Shown: positions 33,694 to 42,412 of the stretch, in pieces
Numbering within the stretch: the stretch's first letter is position 1
How the letters are laid out: each line of letters opens with the position of its first letter
NCBI GenBank assembly: GCA_003241485.1
Contig: QFQD01000001.1
Location: 61,818 to 125,817 of the forward strand
Origin: Ancylobacter novellus
Lineage (GTDB): Bacteria > Pseudomonadota > Alphaproteobacteria > Rhizobiales > Xanthobacteraceae
DNA length: 64,000 nucleotides
Reading direction: 5' to 3'
Position numbers and translations under genes: made by a program
The notes under the pieces: generated by a model
Databases searched by the model: none
Told to the model about the DNA's origin: nothing
What the model saw: the letters and a program-made list of their open reading frames with translations, nothing else

Positions 33694-34461
33694 ATGAACG
33701 ACCAGGACCGTCAGGCCATTGATGGCCTCTTCGCCAAACTCGACGAGGCCGAGCGGCGCACGGGTCCGCGCGATGCGCAGGCGGAAGGCTACATCGCCCA
33801 GCGCATCGCCCAGCAGCCGGCGGCGCCCTATCTGATGGCGCAGACCATCGTGATGCAGGACTACGCCCTGCAGCAGGCGCAGGCCCGCATCGAGGAACTG
33901 GAGCGCCAGGCGCAGGAAGCCGCTGCGCAGAACGCGCCAGCGCCCGAACCCGCCCCGACCGGCGGTCTGTTCGGTGGGCTGTTCGGCTCCAGCCAGCCGC
34001 CGGTGCGCCGTGGCCCGGTGCCCTCGGTGCCGCGCACGGGCGGTGCCTTCGGTGAGGCGCCGATGGGGAATCCCGCCATTCCGGCGGGGGCCTCACCCGC
34101 CTGGCAGTCGGGCGCGCAGCCCATGGGCCAGCCGGGCTATCCGCAGGGCCAGCCCGGCGCGTTCGGTCAGCCCGCCGGACGCCCCGGCTTCGGTGGCGGT
34201 GGTTTTGGCGGGGGCGGTTTTCTTGCCGGTGCGGCGCAGACCGCGGTCGGCGTTGCTGGCGGCGTGCTGCTCGGCAACGCGCTGGCCGGCATGTTCGGCG
34301 GCAGCGAGGCCAAGGCCGCGGAAGCCCCGGCCGAGGCGCCTGCCGAGCCCGCGCATGACGATGGCAATGCTGCCGATTCCAGCCCTGACGACGCCTCCGG
34401 CGGCGATGATGGCAGCTGGTTCGATGGCGGCGGATGGTTCGGCGGCGACGACAGTATCTGA
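33694..34461 (+). CDS. DUF2076 domain protein
   Basis: This 255-residue protein has an N-terminal helical domain (DRQAIDGLFAKLDEAERRTGPRDAQAEGYIAQRI) typical of DUF2076 and a Gln-rich coiled coil (about residues 50-75). Long Pro/Gly/Gln-rich low-complexity stretches follow, then a glycine-zipper-like segment (GGVLLGNALAGMFGG) and an acidic Asp/Gly-rich C-terminus. The composition suggests a flexible, perhaps membrane-touching cytosolic protein; the role is unknown. GGAGGGATCCC precedes the ATG. It probably shares a transcript with the BI-1 gene. Confidence 0.9.
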   Translation: MNDQDRQAIDGLFAKLDEAERRTGPRDAQAEGYIAQRIAQQPAAPYLMAQTIVMQDYALQQAQARIEELERQAQEAAAQNAPAPEPAPTGGLFGGLFGSSQPPVRRGPVPSVPRTGGAFGEAPMGNPAIPAGASPAWQSGAQPMGQPGYPQGQPGAFGQPAGRPGFGGGGFGGGGFLAGAAQTAVGVAGGVLLGNALAGMFGGSEAKAAEAPAEAPAEPAHDDGNAADSSPDDASGGDDGSWFDGGGWFGGDDSI

Positions 34462-34517
34462 TCGTCCCTCCGATCTCGGGCGAGGCGTCCCCTCAATCAA
34501 CGCCCCTCGAGAAACTC

Positions 34518-34550
34518 AAGGGCCGGTCCCGCACCGGCCCTTTTTCCTTT
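34518..34550 (+). terminator. rho-independent terminator after the DUF2076 gene
   Basis: A perfect 10-bp stem (34518-34527 with 34533-34542), 5-base loop, then TTTTTCCTTTTT. It lies 56 bases past the DUF2076 stop codon and ends the BI-1/DUF2076 transcript. Confidence 0.9.
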
Positions 34551-34671
34551 TTGGCGCCCGCGCGGAAGTGCCGACCCTGCTTGCGTAAGGGAAACTCCGG
34601 TTGGTCGCGGCAGGCTGCGCCGCTACCGTCGGACCTGCCCTCCCCGCCACGCAAGAGAGCGCCCCGGAACG

Positions 34672-37416
34672 ATGATAGACCGTGCCGTCCCGCCGCCCGC
34701 CAAACCCCGCTACTCTCCGCTCTCCCCGCTCGACTGGCACGCTCTGCCGCATGAGGCCGTCGCCGGCCATCTCGGCGTGTCGCCGGAAGGGCTTTCGCCG
34801 GAGGAAGCGGGCGCGCGGCTGAAGCTGCACGGGCCGAACGCCCTGCCGGAGGCTCCCGGCCGCCATCCGCTGCTGCGCTTCCTCGGCCAGTTCAACAACG
34901 CGCTGATCTATTTCCTGCTGGCCGGCGCGCTTGCCGCGCTGCTGCTCGGCCACCAGATCGACGCCGGTGTCATCCTCGCCGTGGTGCTGGCCAATGCCGT
35001 CGTGGGCTTCGTGCAGGAGGGCAAGGCGGAAGAGGCGCTACGGGCCATTCGCGACATGATCTCGCCGCACGCCAGTGCGCTGCGCGGCAATCAGCGGGTC
35101 AGTGTCGCCGCGCATGAGCTGGTGCCGGGCGATATCGTCATCCTGGAAGCGGGCGACCGCGTGCCGGCCGATACGCGGCTGCTGCGCGCGCGCGGCATGC
35201 TGATCGACGAATCGATCCTCACCGGCGAATCGGTCGCCGCCTCCAAGCATGAAAAGCCCGCCCGCGCCGACGCCCCGCTCGGCGACCGGCATTCCATGGC
35301 GTTCTCCGGCACCACCGTCGCGGCCGGGCAGGGCGCGGGCATCGTCGTCTCCACCGGCGCGCGCACCGAGATCGGCCGCATCGGCACGCTGATTGCCGGG
35401 GTGGAGCCGCTGGCGACGCCGCTGCTGCGGCAGATCGACGAGTTCGCCCACCGCTTCACCTGGGTGGTGCTGGCGGCGGCGGTGCTCATCTTCCTGTTCG
35501 CGGTGGCGGCGCGGGGTTATGGCTGGACCGACGCGCTCATGGCCGTGGTGGCGCTGGCGGTCGGCGTGGTGCCGGAAGGCCTGCCGGCGGTCATCACCAT
35601 CACGCTCGCCATCGGCGTGCGCCGTATGGCCCGCCGCAATGCCGTCATTCGCCGCCTACCGGCGGTGGAGACGCTGGGCGCGACCTCGGTCATCTGCTCC
35701 GACAAGACCGGCACGCTCACCCGCAACGAGATGACCGCGCGCCGCCTGTTCCTGCCGGCGCTGCATTCGCCCTTTGCCGAGATCGATGTGAGCGGGGCGG
35801 GCTACGACCCCGAAGGCGAACTCGGCTGGACGCGGCCGGGCGATCCGAACGTCGCGGCGCAGGCCCTGCTGCGCTGCGCGTTGCTGTGCAACGACGCACA
35901 TCTGCGGCAGGTGGAAGGCCAATGGCGAAGCGAGGGCGACCCGATGGAGGGCGCGCTGGTGACGCTGGCGATGAAGGCGGGCCTCGCGCCATCTGCCGAG
36001 CGGGGCAGCTGGGTGCGGCACGACGAGATTCCCTTCGACGCCGCCCATCGCTTCATGGCGGTGTTGACGCAAGAGCCGGGCGGGGAGAGCTATGCCTTCG
36101 TGAAGGGTGCCCCGGAGGCGGTGCTGGCCATGTGCGGCCCCGAGAGCGGCGGGCTTCCGCGCTGGGCGCCGGCCATCGAGGCGGCGGCAGGGCATGGCGA
36201 AAGGGTGCTGGGCTTCGCGATGCGGCGCTTCGAGGCCCCACCCGCGCGACTGGACATGGACACGCTGCACGGCGGCTCTGAGGCAGCGGGCCTCGAATTC
36301 CTCGGCCTTGTCGGCTTCATTGATCCCCCCCGCCCGGAAGCGGTGGCGGCCATCGCCGAGTGCCGCACCGCCGGCATCGCGGTGAAGATGATTACCGGCG
36401 ACCATGGCGCCACCGCGCAGGCGATCGCCCGCCAGCTCGGCATCGCGGAGAATCCGAAGGTGGTCACCGGCGCGCAGGTCGATGCGGCGTCCGAGGCGGA
36501 ACTGGTCGCCATCGCCCGCGACACGGCGGTGTTCGCCCGCACCAGCCCGGAGAACAAGCTGCGCATCGTGCGCGCGCTGCAATCCACCGGCGCGGTGGTG
36601 GCGATGACCGGCGACGGGGTGAACGACGCGCCCTCGCTCAAACAGGCCGATGTCGGCATCGCCATGGGCCGCAAAGGCACGGAGGCCGCCAAGCAGGCCG
36701 CCGAGGTGGTGCTGCTCGACGACAATTTCGCCTCCATCGTCGCCGCGGTGAAGGAGGGACGCACCGTCTACGACAATATCCGCAAGATGATCGCCTGGAC
36801 GCTGCCGACCAATGGCGGCGAGGTGCTCGCGGTCATCATCGCCATCTTCCTCGGCATCGCCATGCCGATGTCGCCGACGCAGATCCTGTGGATCAACCTC
36901 CTCCTGTCCGCTACGCTCGGCCTCGCTCTCGCCTTCGAGCCTACCGAGCCCGGCATCATGCAGCGCCGGCCCCGGCCGCCCGAGACCGGCCTGCTGACCC
37001 GCTTCATGGTCTGGCGGGTGGTGCTAGTGTCGCTGCTGTTCACGCTGGCGACCTTCGCCATGTACGCGCTGTCGATCGGGCGGGGGCAGGGCGAGGAGAT
37101 GGCGCGCACCATCGTGGTCAACACCATCGTGGTGATGGAGATCTTCTACCTGTTCAACGTGCGCTTCATGCACTCGGCCTCCATCACCTGGCGCGGCGCG
37201 CTCGGGACGAAGGCCGTGCTGGCGGCGCTGGCCGCGGTGGTGGTCGGCCAGTTCGCCTTCACCTATTTGCCGCCGATGCAGGCGATCTTTGATACACGGC
37301 CCGTCGACCTCCTCGACGGGATGATGATCGTCGGCGTCGGTGTCCTGCTGATGCTGGTGCTGGAAGGCGAGAAGGCGTTGTTGCGCCGCTTCGGCCTGTT
37401 CACCGACGAGGTGTGA
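34672..37416 (+). CDS. cation-transporting P-type ATPase (P2-like)
   Basis: This 914-residue ATP-driven ion pump has the actuator motif LTGES (residues near 183-187) and the membrane motif VVPEGLPA. The phosphorylated Asp is near residue 344 in DKTGTLTRN, KGAPE lies in the nucleotide domain, and the hinge is GDGVNDAPSLKQADVGIAMG. N-terminal and C-terminal cation-ATPase domains frame ten predicted membrane helices. It resembles bacterial Ca2+- or Na+-type P2 pumps; the transported ion is not fixed by sequence alone. It appears monocistronic and convergent with the NlpC/P60 gene. Confidence 0.93.
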   Translation: MIDRAVPPPAKPRYSPLSPLDWHALPHEAVAGHLGVSPEGLSPEEAGARLKLHGPNALPEAPGRHPLLRFLGQFNNALIYFLLAGALAALLLGHQIDAGVILAVVLANAVVGFVQEGKAEEALRAIRDMISPHASALRGNQRVSVAAHELVPGDIVILEAGDRVPADTRLLRARGMLIDESILTGESVAASKHEKPARADAPLGDRHSMAFSGTTVAAGQGAGIVVSTGARTEIGRIGTLIAGVEPLATPLLRQIDEFAHRFTWVVLAAAVLIFLFAVAARGYGWTDALMAVVALAVGVVPEGLPAVITITLAIGVRRMARRNAVIRRLPAVETLGATSVICSDKTGTLTRNEMTARRLFLPALHSPFAEIDVSGAGYDPEGELGWTRPGDPNVAAQALLRCALLCNDAHLRQVEGQWRSEGDPMEGALVTLAMKAGLAPSAERGSWVRHDEIPFDAAHRFMAVLTQEPGGESYAFVKGAPEAVLAMCGPESGGLPRWAPAIEAAAGHGERVLGFAMRRFEAPPARLDMDTLHGGSEAAGLEFLGLVGFIDPPRPEAVAAIAECRTAGIAVKMITGDHGATAQAIARQLGIAENPKVVTGAQVDAASEAELVAIARDTAVFARTSPENKLRIVRALQSTGAVVAMTGDGVNDAPSLKQADVGIAMGRKGTEAAKQAAEVVLLDDNFASIVAAVKEGRTVYDNIRKMIAWTLPTNGGEVLAVIIAIFLGIAMPMSPTQILWINLLLSATLGLALAFEPTEPGIMQRRPRPPETGLLTRFMVWRVVLVSLLFTLATFAMYALSIGRGQGEEMARTIVVNTIVVMEIFYLFNVRFMHSASITWRGALGTKAVLAALAAVVVGQFAFTYLPPMQAIFDTRPVDLLDGMMIVGVGVLLMLVLEGEKALLRRFGLFTDEV

Positions 37417-37422
37417 GCGCCG

Positions 37423-38274
37423 TCACAGCCGCCGGACGCTGCGGACGGGAGCGCTGGCCGCCTCGATCCGTGCCAGCGCGGCGGCGAGCGGTTCGCGCAC
37501 CACGCTCATATAGGCGGCGGTGGCGTGCAGCAGGGTCTCGCCATCCTCGATGATGCCGACATGGCCCGGCCAGAAGACGAGATCGCCGCGCGCCAGCACG
37601 GAGATGTCGCCGTTGAACGGCACCGGGGCACCGAGCGCGCTCTCCTGCATGTCGCTGTCGCGCGGCGCCTTGATGCCCGTGGCAGCGAGCGCGACCTGCA
37701 CGAGGCCGGAACAGTCCAGCCCGAGGCTGGAGCGCCCGCCCCAGAGATAGGCGGCCCCGAGGAAGCGGGCGGCCACCGCGACGAAATCCGGCTCGACACT
37801 GTCGACGGGCGCCAGATGGTTGCCGAAGATGAAGCCGCCGCCATCCGTCACCGCGAAACGCTCGCGTGTCTCGACGATGGTGACGCACGCGCCGAAGGAC
37901 AGGAGTTCAACCGGCGGCAGCTTGATCGACGGGCCGGGAAACACCGGCGTGCGCAGCGCGCTCACCTTGTGGGTGGCGGGGATGCCGGGGGCGCCCAGCG
38001 CCTCCGCCGGCAGCCAGCCGACATAGCCGTCCGCGTCGAGCTGGCCCCAGGCCCAGCCTTCCTCGGTGGTCTCATAGACCGTCACCGTCTCGCCGAACAG
38101 CGCCTCGCTGGTGAGCGAGGCCTCGGGCGAGGGCTCCTTGCGCACCGGCGCGGAAGTGGCGACGACGCGCCGCGCCTGCCCTTCGACGAAGCGCGGAGCA
38201 TCGATGATGCCGCGCAGCTTGGCGGCGGCAAGGTCCGGCCGGGCCGGGGTGAGGCGGGGATCGTGCAGGCTCAC
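37423..38274 (-). CDS. NlpC/P60 family peptidase with SH3-like domains
   Basis: This 283-residue protein has two bacterial SH3-like segments (GETVTVYETTEEGWAWGQLDADGYVGWLP, then a second near VELLSFGACVTIVETRERF) and a C-terminal NlpC/P60 catalytic domain. Its Cys lies in GLDCSGLVQVAL and its His in FWPGHVGIIED. Such enzymes cut D-glutamyl-meso-diaminopimelate bonds of cell-wall peptides. GTG 38274 (VSLHDPRLTPARPDLAAAKLRG) is preferred; an ATG start at 38364 would overlap the MarR gene. No signal peptide is seen, which fits cytosolic recycling of muropeptides. Confidence 0.88.
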   Translation of the reverse strand: MSLHDPRLTPARPDLAAAKLRGIIDAPRFVEGQARRVVATSAPVRKEPSPEASLTSEALFGETVTVYETTEEGWAWGQLDADGYVGWLPAEALGAPGIPATHKVSALRTPVFPGPSIKLPPVELLSFGACVTIVETRERFAVTDGGGFIFGNHLAPVDSVEPDFVAVAARFLGAAYLWGGRSSLGLDCSGLVQVALAATGIKAPRDSDMQESALGAPVPFNGDISVLARGDLVFWPGHVGIIEDGETLLHATAAYMSVVREPLAAALARIEAASAPVRSVRRL

Positions 38275-38299
38275 GGCAGTGCTCGCTCGAAGAGGTCTG

Positions 38300-38650
38300 T
38301 CAGCGCGGCAGGTTGCGGGCGACCGCCACCACCTGATCGCCCAGTTTCTCAAGATATAGCGCACCTTCGACGGTGCGTTGAATGATCACGTTGCGCTTGT
38401 CCGCCTCGTCGCGCCGGCGCGAGACCAGGCCGAGCGCGCCCATGGTGTCGAGCGCACGGGTGATGACCGGCTTGGTCACGCCGAGCCGCGCCGCCAGGCC
38501 CCGCACCGTGTGTGGCGGGGTTTCGAGATAGACACTGAGCAGGATGGCGAGCTGGCGCGGCGAGAGATCGGGGGCGTCATCGCGCACCTGCGCGAGCGAC
38601 AGCTCGTGCAGCAGGCGCAGCGCCTGCGATGGGCGCAACTCGACCGCCAT
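38300..38650 (-). CDS. MarR-family transcriptional regulator
   Basis: This 116-residue winged-helix protein has a recognition helix TVRGLAARLGVTKPVITRALDTMGALGLVSRRRDEADKRNV, the MarR pattern. It is shorter than most MarR proteins at the N-terminus, so the dimerisation helices are reduced. GGGAG before ATG 38650 supports this start. It lies between an M17 aminopeptidase gene and an NlpC/P60 peptidase gene on the same strand and may regulate them; that is inference. Confidence 0.88.
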   Translation of the reverse strand: MAVELRPSQALRLLHELSLAQVRDDAPDLSPRQLAILLSVYLETPPHTVRGLAARLGVTKPVITRALDTMGALGLVSRRRDEADKRNVIIQRTVEGALYLEKLGDQVVAVARNLPR

Positions 38651-38754
38651 GGTCCGCTCCCGGGTTCCAATCCGCCGCGACGGCAGCGTCTGCCGCAATC
38701 GTTACGGCTGCGGATTGTTCACCGGAATATGGGGTTTGTCGCCCCAACAATTTC

Positions 38755-40134
38755 TTAATGCCCGTATCGCTCCGTCAGCAGGGCGTCGAGAGCGCGGATG
38801 GTTTGCGCTTCGCCCCCCTCCGGGCGGCCGGGGCGCGAGGACGGGTTCCAGGCATAGATATCGATATGCAGCCAGCTCCCCGCCCGCTCGACGAAGCGCT
38901 CAAGGAACAGCGCGGCGGTGATGGAGCCGGCGAAGCCGCCGCCCGGCGCGTTGTTGAGGTCGGCGATCGGGCTGTCCAGCATGGAGGCGTAGGGCTTCCA
39001 CAGCGGCAGGCGCCAGAGCGGGTCGGCCTCAAGGGCGGCGCAGCGCGCGAGGTCGGCGGCCAGCGTCTCGTCGTCCGTATAGGCCGGCGGCAGCTGCGGG
39101 CCGAGCGCGACGCGCGCCGCGCCGGTCAGCGTGGCGAGGTCGATCAGCAGCTCGGGCGCTTCCTCGTCGGCCAGCGTCAGCGCGTCGGCGAGGATCAGTC
39201 GGCCTTCCGCATCGGTGTTGCCGATCTCGACCGAGAGGCCCTTGCGGGAGGGGAAGATGTCGCCGGGACGGAAGGCGGTCCCGTCGATGGCATTCTCCAC
39301 CGCCGGGATGATGACGCGCAGGCGCAGCTTGAGACCGCGCGCCATGATCATCTGCGCGAGGCCGATGACGTGGGCCGCCCCGCCCATGTCCTTCTTCATC
39401 AGCAGCATGCCGGAAGGCGGCTTGATGTCGAGCCCGCCCGTGTCGAAAGCGACGCCCTTGCCGACCAGCGTCACCTTGGGCGCGTCCGGATCGCCCCAGC
39501 TGAGATCGATGAGGCGCGGCGCCCGCGCGCTGGCGCGGCCGACGGCGTGGATGAGCGGGAAATTGGCTGCAAGAAGATCGTCGCCGGTGGTGACGGTGAT
39601 GTCGGCACCGAAGCGCGCGGCGAGGGCGCGCGCCGTCGCCTCGATCTCGGCCGGGCCGAGATCATTGGCCGGCGTGTTGACGAGGTCGCGGGTGAGCGTG
39701 ACCGCTTCCGCCGTGCGCTCGATCTCCGCGCGGTCGATCCCTTCCGGCACCACGAGGCGCAGATCCGGGAGGTTGCGCTTGCGGTAGCGGGTGAAGCGGT
39801 AGGCGCCGAGCAGGAAGCCGAGCGTCGCAAGGCGCGGATTGGCCGGCGCGCGGGCGAGGTGATAGTCGCCGGAAGGCAGCGTGGTCGCCAGCTTGCCGAA
39901 GGCGAGCGGGTCGCGCGGGGCCTCCTCGCAGCCGAACAGCACGCCGGCGATGGCGCCATCCGCCGCCGGCAGCACGAGTATAACGCCGGCTTCCGCCTTG
40001 AAGCCGCTCGATTCGGCAAAGGCGCGGGCCGATGCGGGCAGCGCTGCGGACACCTCGCGCCAGTTCTGCGCGGTCACGCACCAGATCGGACGGGAATTGG
40101 CGGCCTCGTCGGCCCGGATCAGTTGAGCGCCCAT
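38755..40134 (-). CDS. leucyl aminopeptidase family protein (M17)
   Basis: This 459-residue metallo-aminopeptidase has all M17 catalytic blocks: VTLVGKGVAFDTGGLDIKP (metal and catalytic Lys), MKKDMGGAA, and the signature NTDAEGRLILADAL. An N-terminal macro-like domain of about 150 residues precedes it. It releases N-terminal residues from peptides in the cytosol as a hexamer. The start at 40134 (MGAQLIRADEA) avoids overlap with the phosphatase gene. Its neighbours MarR and NlpC/P60 suggest a peptide-recycling cluster. Confidence 0.95.
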   Translation of the reverse strand: MGAQLIRADEAANSRPIWCVTAQNWREVSAALPASARAFAESSGFKAEAGVILVLPAADGAIAGVLFGCEEAPRDPLAFGKLATTLPSGDYHLARAPANPRLATLGFLLGAYRFTRYRKRNLPDLRLVVPEGIDRAEIERTAEAVTLTRDLVNTPANDLGPAEIEATARALAARFGADITVTTGDDLLAANFPLIHAVGRASARAPRLIDLSWGDPDAPKVTLVGKGVAFDTGGLDIKPPSGMLLMKKDMGGAAHVIGLAQMIMARGLKLRLRVIIPAVENAIDGTAFRPGDIFPSRKGLSVEIGNTDAEGRLILADALTLADEEAPELLIDLATLTGAARVALGPQLPPAYTDDETLAADLARCAALEADPLWRLPLWKPYASMLDSPIADLNNAPGGGFAGSITAALFLERFVERAGSWLHIDIYAWNPSSRPGRPEGGEAQTIRALDALLTERYGH

Positions 40135-40156
40135 CACAATACCTGTCTCTGGATTT

Positions 40157-40747
40157 TCACGCCATGGCGAGTTCGAAGGCGCCGTCCTCGATGAGATAGA
40201 CGGCGCCCTGCCGCACCGGCAGTTCGACCGCCTGCTCGGGCGGCATGCCGGCAAGCGCGTGCAGCATGGCCCGCACCACGCCGCCATGGGTGACCACCAC
40301 CGAATCCTCGCTGAGATCACTGATGGCCGGCATCACCCGCTCGGACAGCATGGCGTAGCTCTCGCCGCCGGGCGGCACATAGTTCCAGGGGTCGGCGCGG
40401 CGCGCGGAGAGCGCATGGGGATCGCGCCGGCGCAGTTCCTTCCAGGAAAAGCCCTCCCAGCGGCCGAAGGCCAGCTCCATGAAGCGGGCGTCGCGCTGGA
40501 ACGCGTCGGGCGGCAGGCCGAGTTCGGCACGCAGGATCGCCATGGTCTGCGCGGCGCGCGAGAGCGGGCTCGCGACATAATGCAGGCCCGCACTGCCCCC
40601 GCTCAGCCGCTCGACCACCTTTCCGGCCTTGGCCGCCTGCTCGCGCCCGAGGTCGTTGAGGGGAATGTCGTGATGCCCCTGCAGGCGCCCGGCGAGATTC
40701 CAGTCGGTCTCGCCGTGCCGGATGACGAAGATGCGGCGCTTCTTCAT
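40157..40747 (-). CDS. histidine phosphatase family protein
   Basis: This 196-residue phosphoglycerate-mutase-like phosphatase has the catalytic RHGET at residues 10-14 (FVIRHGETDWN), the downstream SPLSRAAQT arginine, the ELAFGRWEGFSW acid block and the second histidine in VVVTHGGVVRA. The substrate is unknown; relatives act on sugar phosphates, phosphoserine or small phosphoproteins. The start ATG at 40747 overlaps the TGA of the preceding exported-protein gene (ATGA). Confidence 0.93.
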   Translation of the reverse strand: MKKRRIFVIRHGETDWNLAGRLQGHHDIPLNDLGREQAAKAGKVVERLSGGSAGLHYVASPLSRAAQTMAILRAELGLPPDAFQRDARFMELAFGRWEGFSWKELRRRDPHALSARRADPWNYVPPGGESYAMLSERVMPAISDLSEDSVVVTHGGVVRAMLHALAGMPPEQAVELPVRQGAVYLIEDGAFELAMA

Positions 40748-41385
40748 CGCGTGGGCAGGGCCACCGTATGGGTGTAGCTGGTCCCGCCATTGCGGCCGAC
40801 ACGCGGCCAGACCACGCGCACCGTCACGCTGCCGCCGCCGCGCGGGGCGCGCCCGGCCAGTACGAGGCGCGTGCCGCGCACGGTGCGGCCACGGCAATAG
40901 GACGAGCCGGCGTCGTTGCCGGTGGCGACGAACCGGCCGTAATCGGTGGTCAGCTTCACGCCCGGCGGGGCGCTGAGCACGCGCAGGGTCGGCGCGTCGG
41001 CCGGCTGGCACAGCGTGTCGGCCATGCCGGCGGCGAAGACCACGGGACCCGCGCCGCCGCCGGTCAGCAGAGCCAGGCGCTGATAGCTGCTGTCATTGCT
41101 GGTCGGCGAGGTGTAGCCGGGGAAGATCAGGCCGCCGGTGCCGAAGATGCGGTCCCAGAAGGGGTATTGCTGGAAGGTGGGCGGCGTGCCGCTGTCCTGG
41201 TCGGGCGAGCCGGGCGTCTCCCAGCTCTGCAGCCCGGAACCGGGCGGCGGGCGGACCGTGACGCTCTGCTGCGCCTCGGCCGGGACGATCGCCGCCCCCG
41301 TGCCCAGAAGGAGCATCGCGGCTGCTATTGCCGCACGGGTAGCCTTACGCACCAAGCCGGGCCTGCCGCCGGGAGCCTTGATCAT
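40744..41385 (-). CDS. exported protein of unknown function
   Basis: This 213-residue protein has a signal peptide with a twin-Arg-free basic start and hydrophobic core (RAAIAAAMLLLGTGAAIVPAEAQQ, cut likely after Ala-Glu-Ala). The mature part is Gly/Thr/Pro-rich and beta-type, with two cysteines (DTLCQPAD and SSYCRGRTV) probably bridged in the periplasm. AGGAG lies nine bases before the ATG. The gene is translationally coupled to the downstream phosphatase. No family is recognised. Confidence 0.8.
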   Translation of the reverse strand: MIKAPGGRPGLVRKATRAAIAAAMLLLGTGAAIVPAEAQQSVTVRPPPGSGLQSWETPGSPDQDSGTPPTFQQYPFWDRIFGTGGLIFPGYTSPTSNDSSYQRLALLTGGGAGPVVFAAGMADTLCQPADAPTLRVLSAPPGVKLTTDYGRFVATGNDAGSSYCRGRTVRGTRLVLAGRAPRGGGSVTVRVVWPRVGRNGGTSYTHTVALPTR

Positions 41386-41428
41386 TGCCTGTCTCCTGCT
41401 CGTCAGCTTCCGCGCCGGTGGTGGAGGG

Positions 41429-42259
41429 CTAGTCGCGCTCCAGCGTCAGGTCGGGCGCTTCGGGATTCTTCATGCCGACAACGTGATAGCCGGCGTCGAC
41501 ATGATGGATTTCGCCGGTCACGCCGCGCCCGAGGTCGGACAGCATGTACATGCCGGTGTCGCCGACCTCGTCAATGGTGACGGTGCGGCGCAGCGGCGCG
41601 TTCAGCTCGTTCCACTTCAGGATGTAGCGGAAATCGCCGATGCCCGAGGCGGCCAGCGTCTTGATCGGGCCGGCGGAGATGGCATTGACGCGGATGTTCT
41701 TGGGGCCGAGATCGGCGGCGAGATAGCGCACGCTGGCCTCAAGCGCCGCCTTGGCGACGCCCATGACGTTGTAGTGCGGCATCCACTTCTCGGCGCCGTA
41801 ATAGGTCAGCGTCAGCATGGAGCCGCCATTGGTCATCAGCTTCTCGGCGCGCTGGGCGACCGCGGTGAAGCTGTAGCAGGAGATCAGCATGGTCTTGCTG
41901 AAATTGTCCGCCGTGGTGTCGACATAGCGCCCGTCCAGCTCGTTCTTGTCCGAGAAGGCGATGGCGTGGACCAGGAAGTCCAGTCCGCCGAGCTGGCGCT
42001 GCGTTTCCGCGAAGACGGCGTCGATGGTGGCGGGATCGGTCACGTCGCAATGGCCGACCACGGCGGCATCAAGCTCGGCCGCGAGCGGCTCGACGCGCTT
42101 CCTCAGCGGCTCGCCCTGATAGGTGAAGGCGAGCCGGGCGCCCTGCGCGTGGCAGGCCCTGGCAATGCCCCAGGCGATGGAGCGGTTGTTCGCCACCCCC
42201 ATTACGAGGCCGCGCTTGCCGCTCATCAATCCTGCCGATGGGACGCCGCCCGATGCCAT
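41429..42259 (-). CDS. fabI: enoyl-ACP reductase
   Basis: FabI performs the last reduction of each fatty-acid elongation cycle. The 276-residue SDR has the divergent FabI cofactor motif GLVMGVANNRSIAWGIA and LTYYGAEKWMPHYNVMGVAKAALEA with the catalytic Tyr-x6-Lys spacing, and ends DAGYHVVGM. A short leader precedes MSGKRG. The ATG at 42259 is used here; a GTG at 42268 with GGAG six bases upstream is an equally good start. It is monocistronic. Confidence 0.95.
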   Translation of the reverse strand: MASGGVPSAGLMSGKRGLVMGVANNRSIAWGIARACHAQGARLAFTYQGEPLRKRVEPLAAELDAAVVGHCDVTDPATIDAVFAETQRQLGGLDFLVHAIAFSDKNELDGRYVDTTADNFSKTMLISCYSFTAVAQRAEKLMTNGGSMLTLTYYGAEKWMPHYNVMGVAKAALEASVRYLAADLGPKNIRVNAISAGPIKTLAASGIGDFRYILKWNELNAPLRRTVTIDEVGDTGMYMLSDLGRGVTGEIHHVDAGYHVVGMKNPEAPDLTLERD

Positions 42260-42412
42260 GCCGTTCACGCCGTGCTCCAAAACTCTCGTTCCACCTCGCG
42301 GTGGGCTAGCGGTTCCTATCGCACAGCGGCAAGGGCCGCTCAAGCGACCCGCTCAAGCAAGTCTCCGGGCCGGCAGCTCGGCACGGAGGGCGCTGTGCGG
42401 GCTGCCGTTGGG

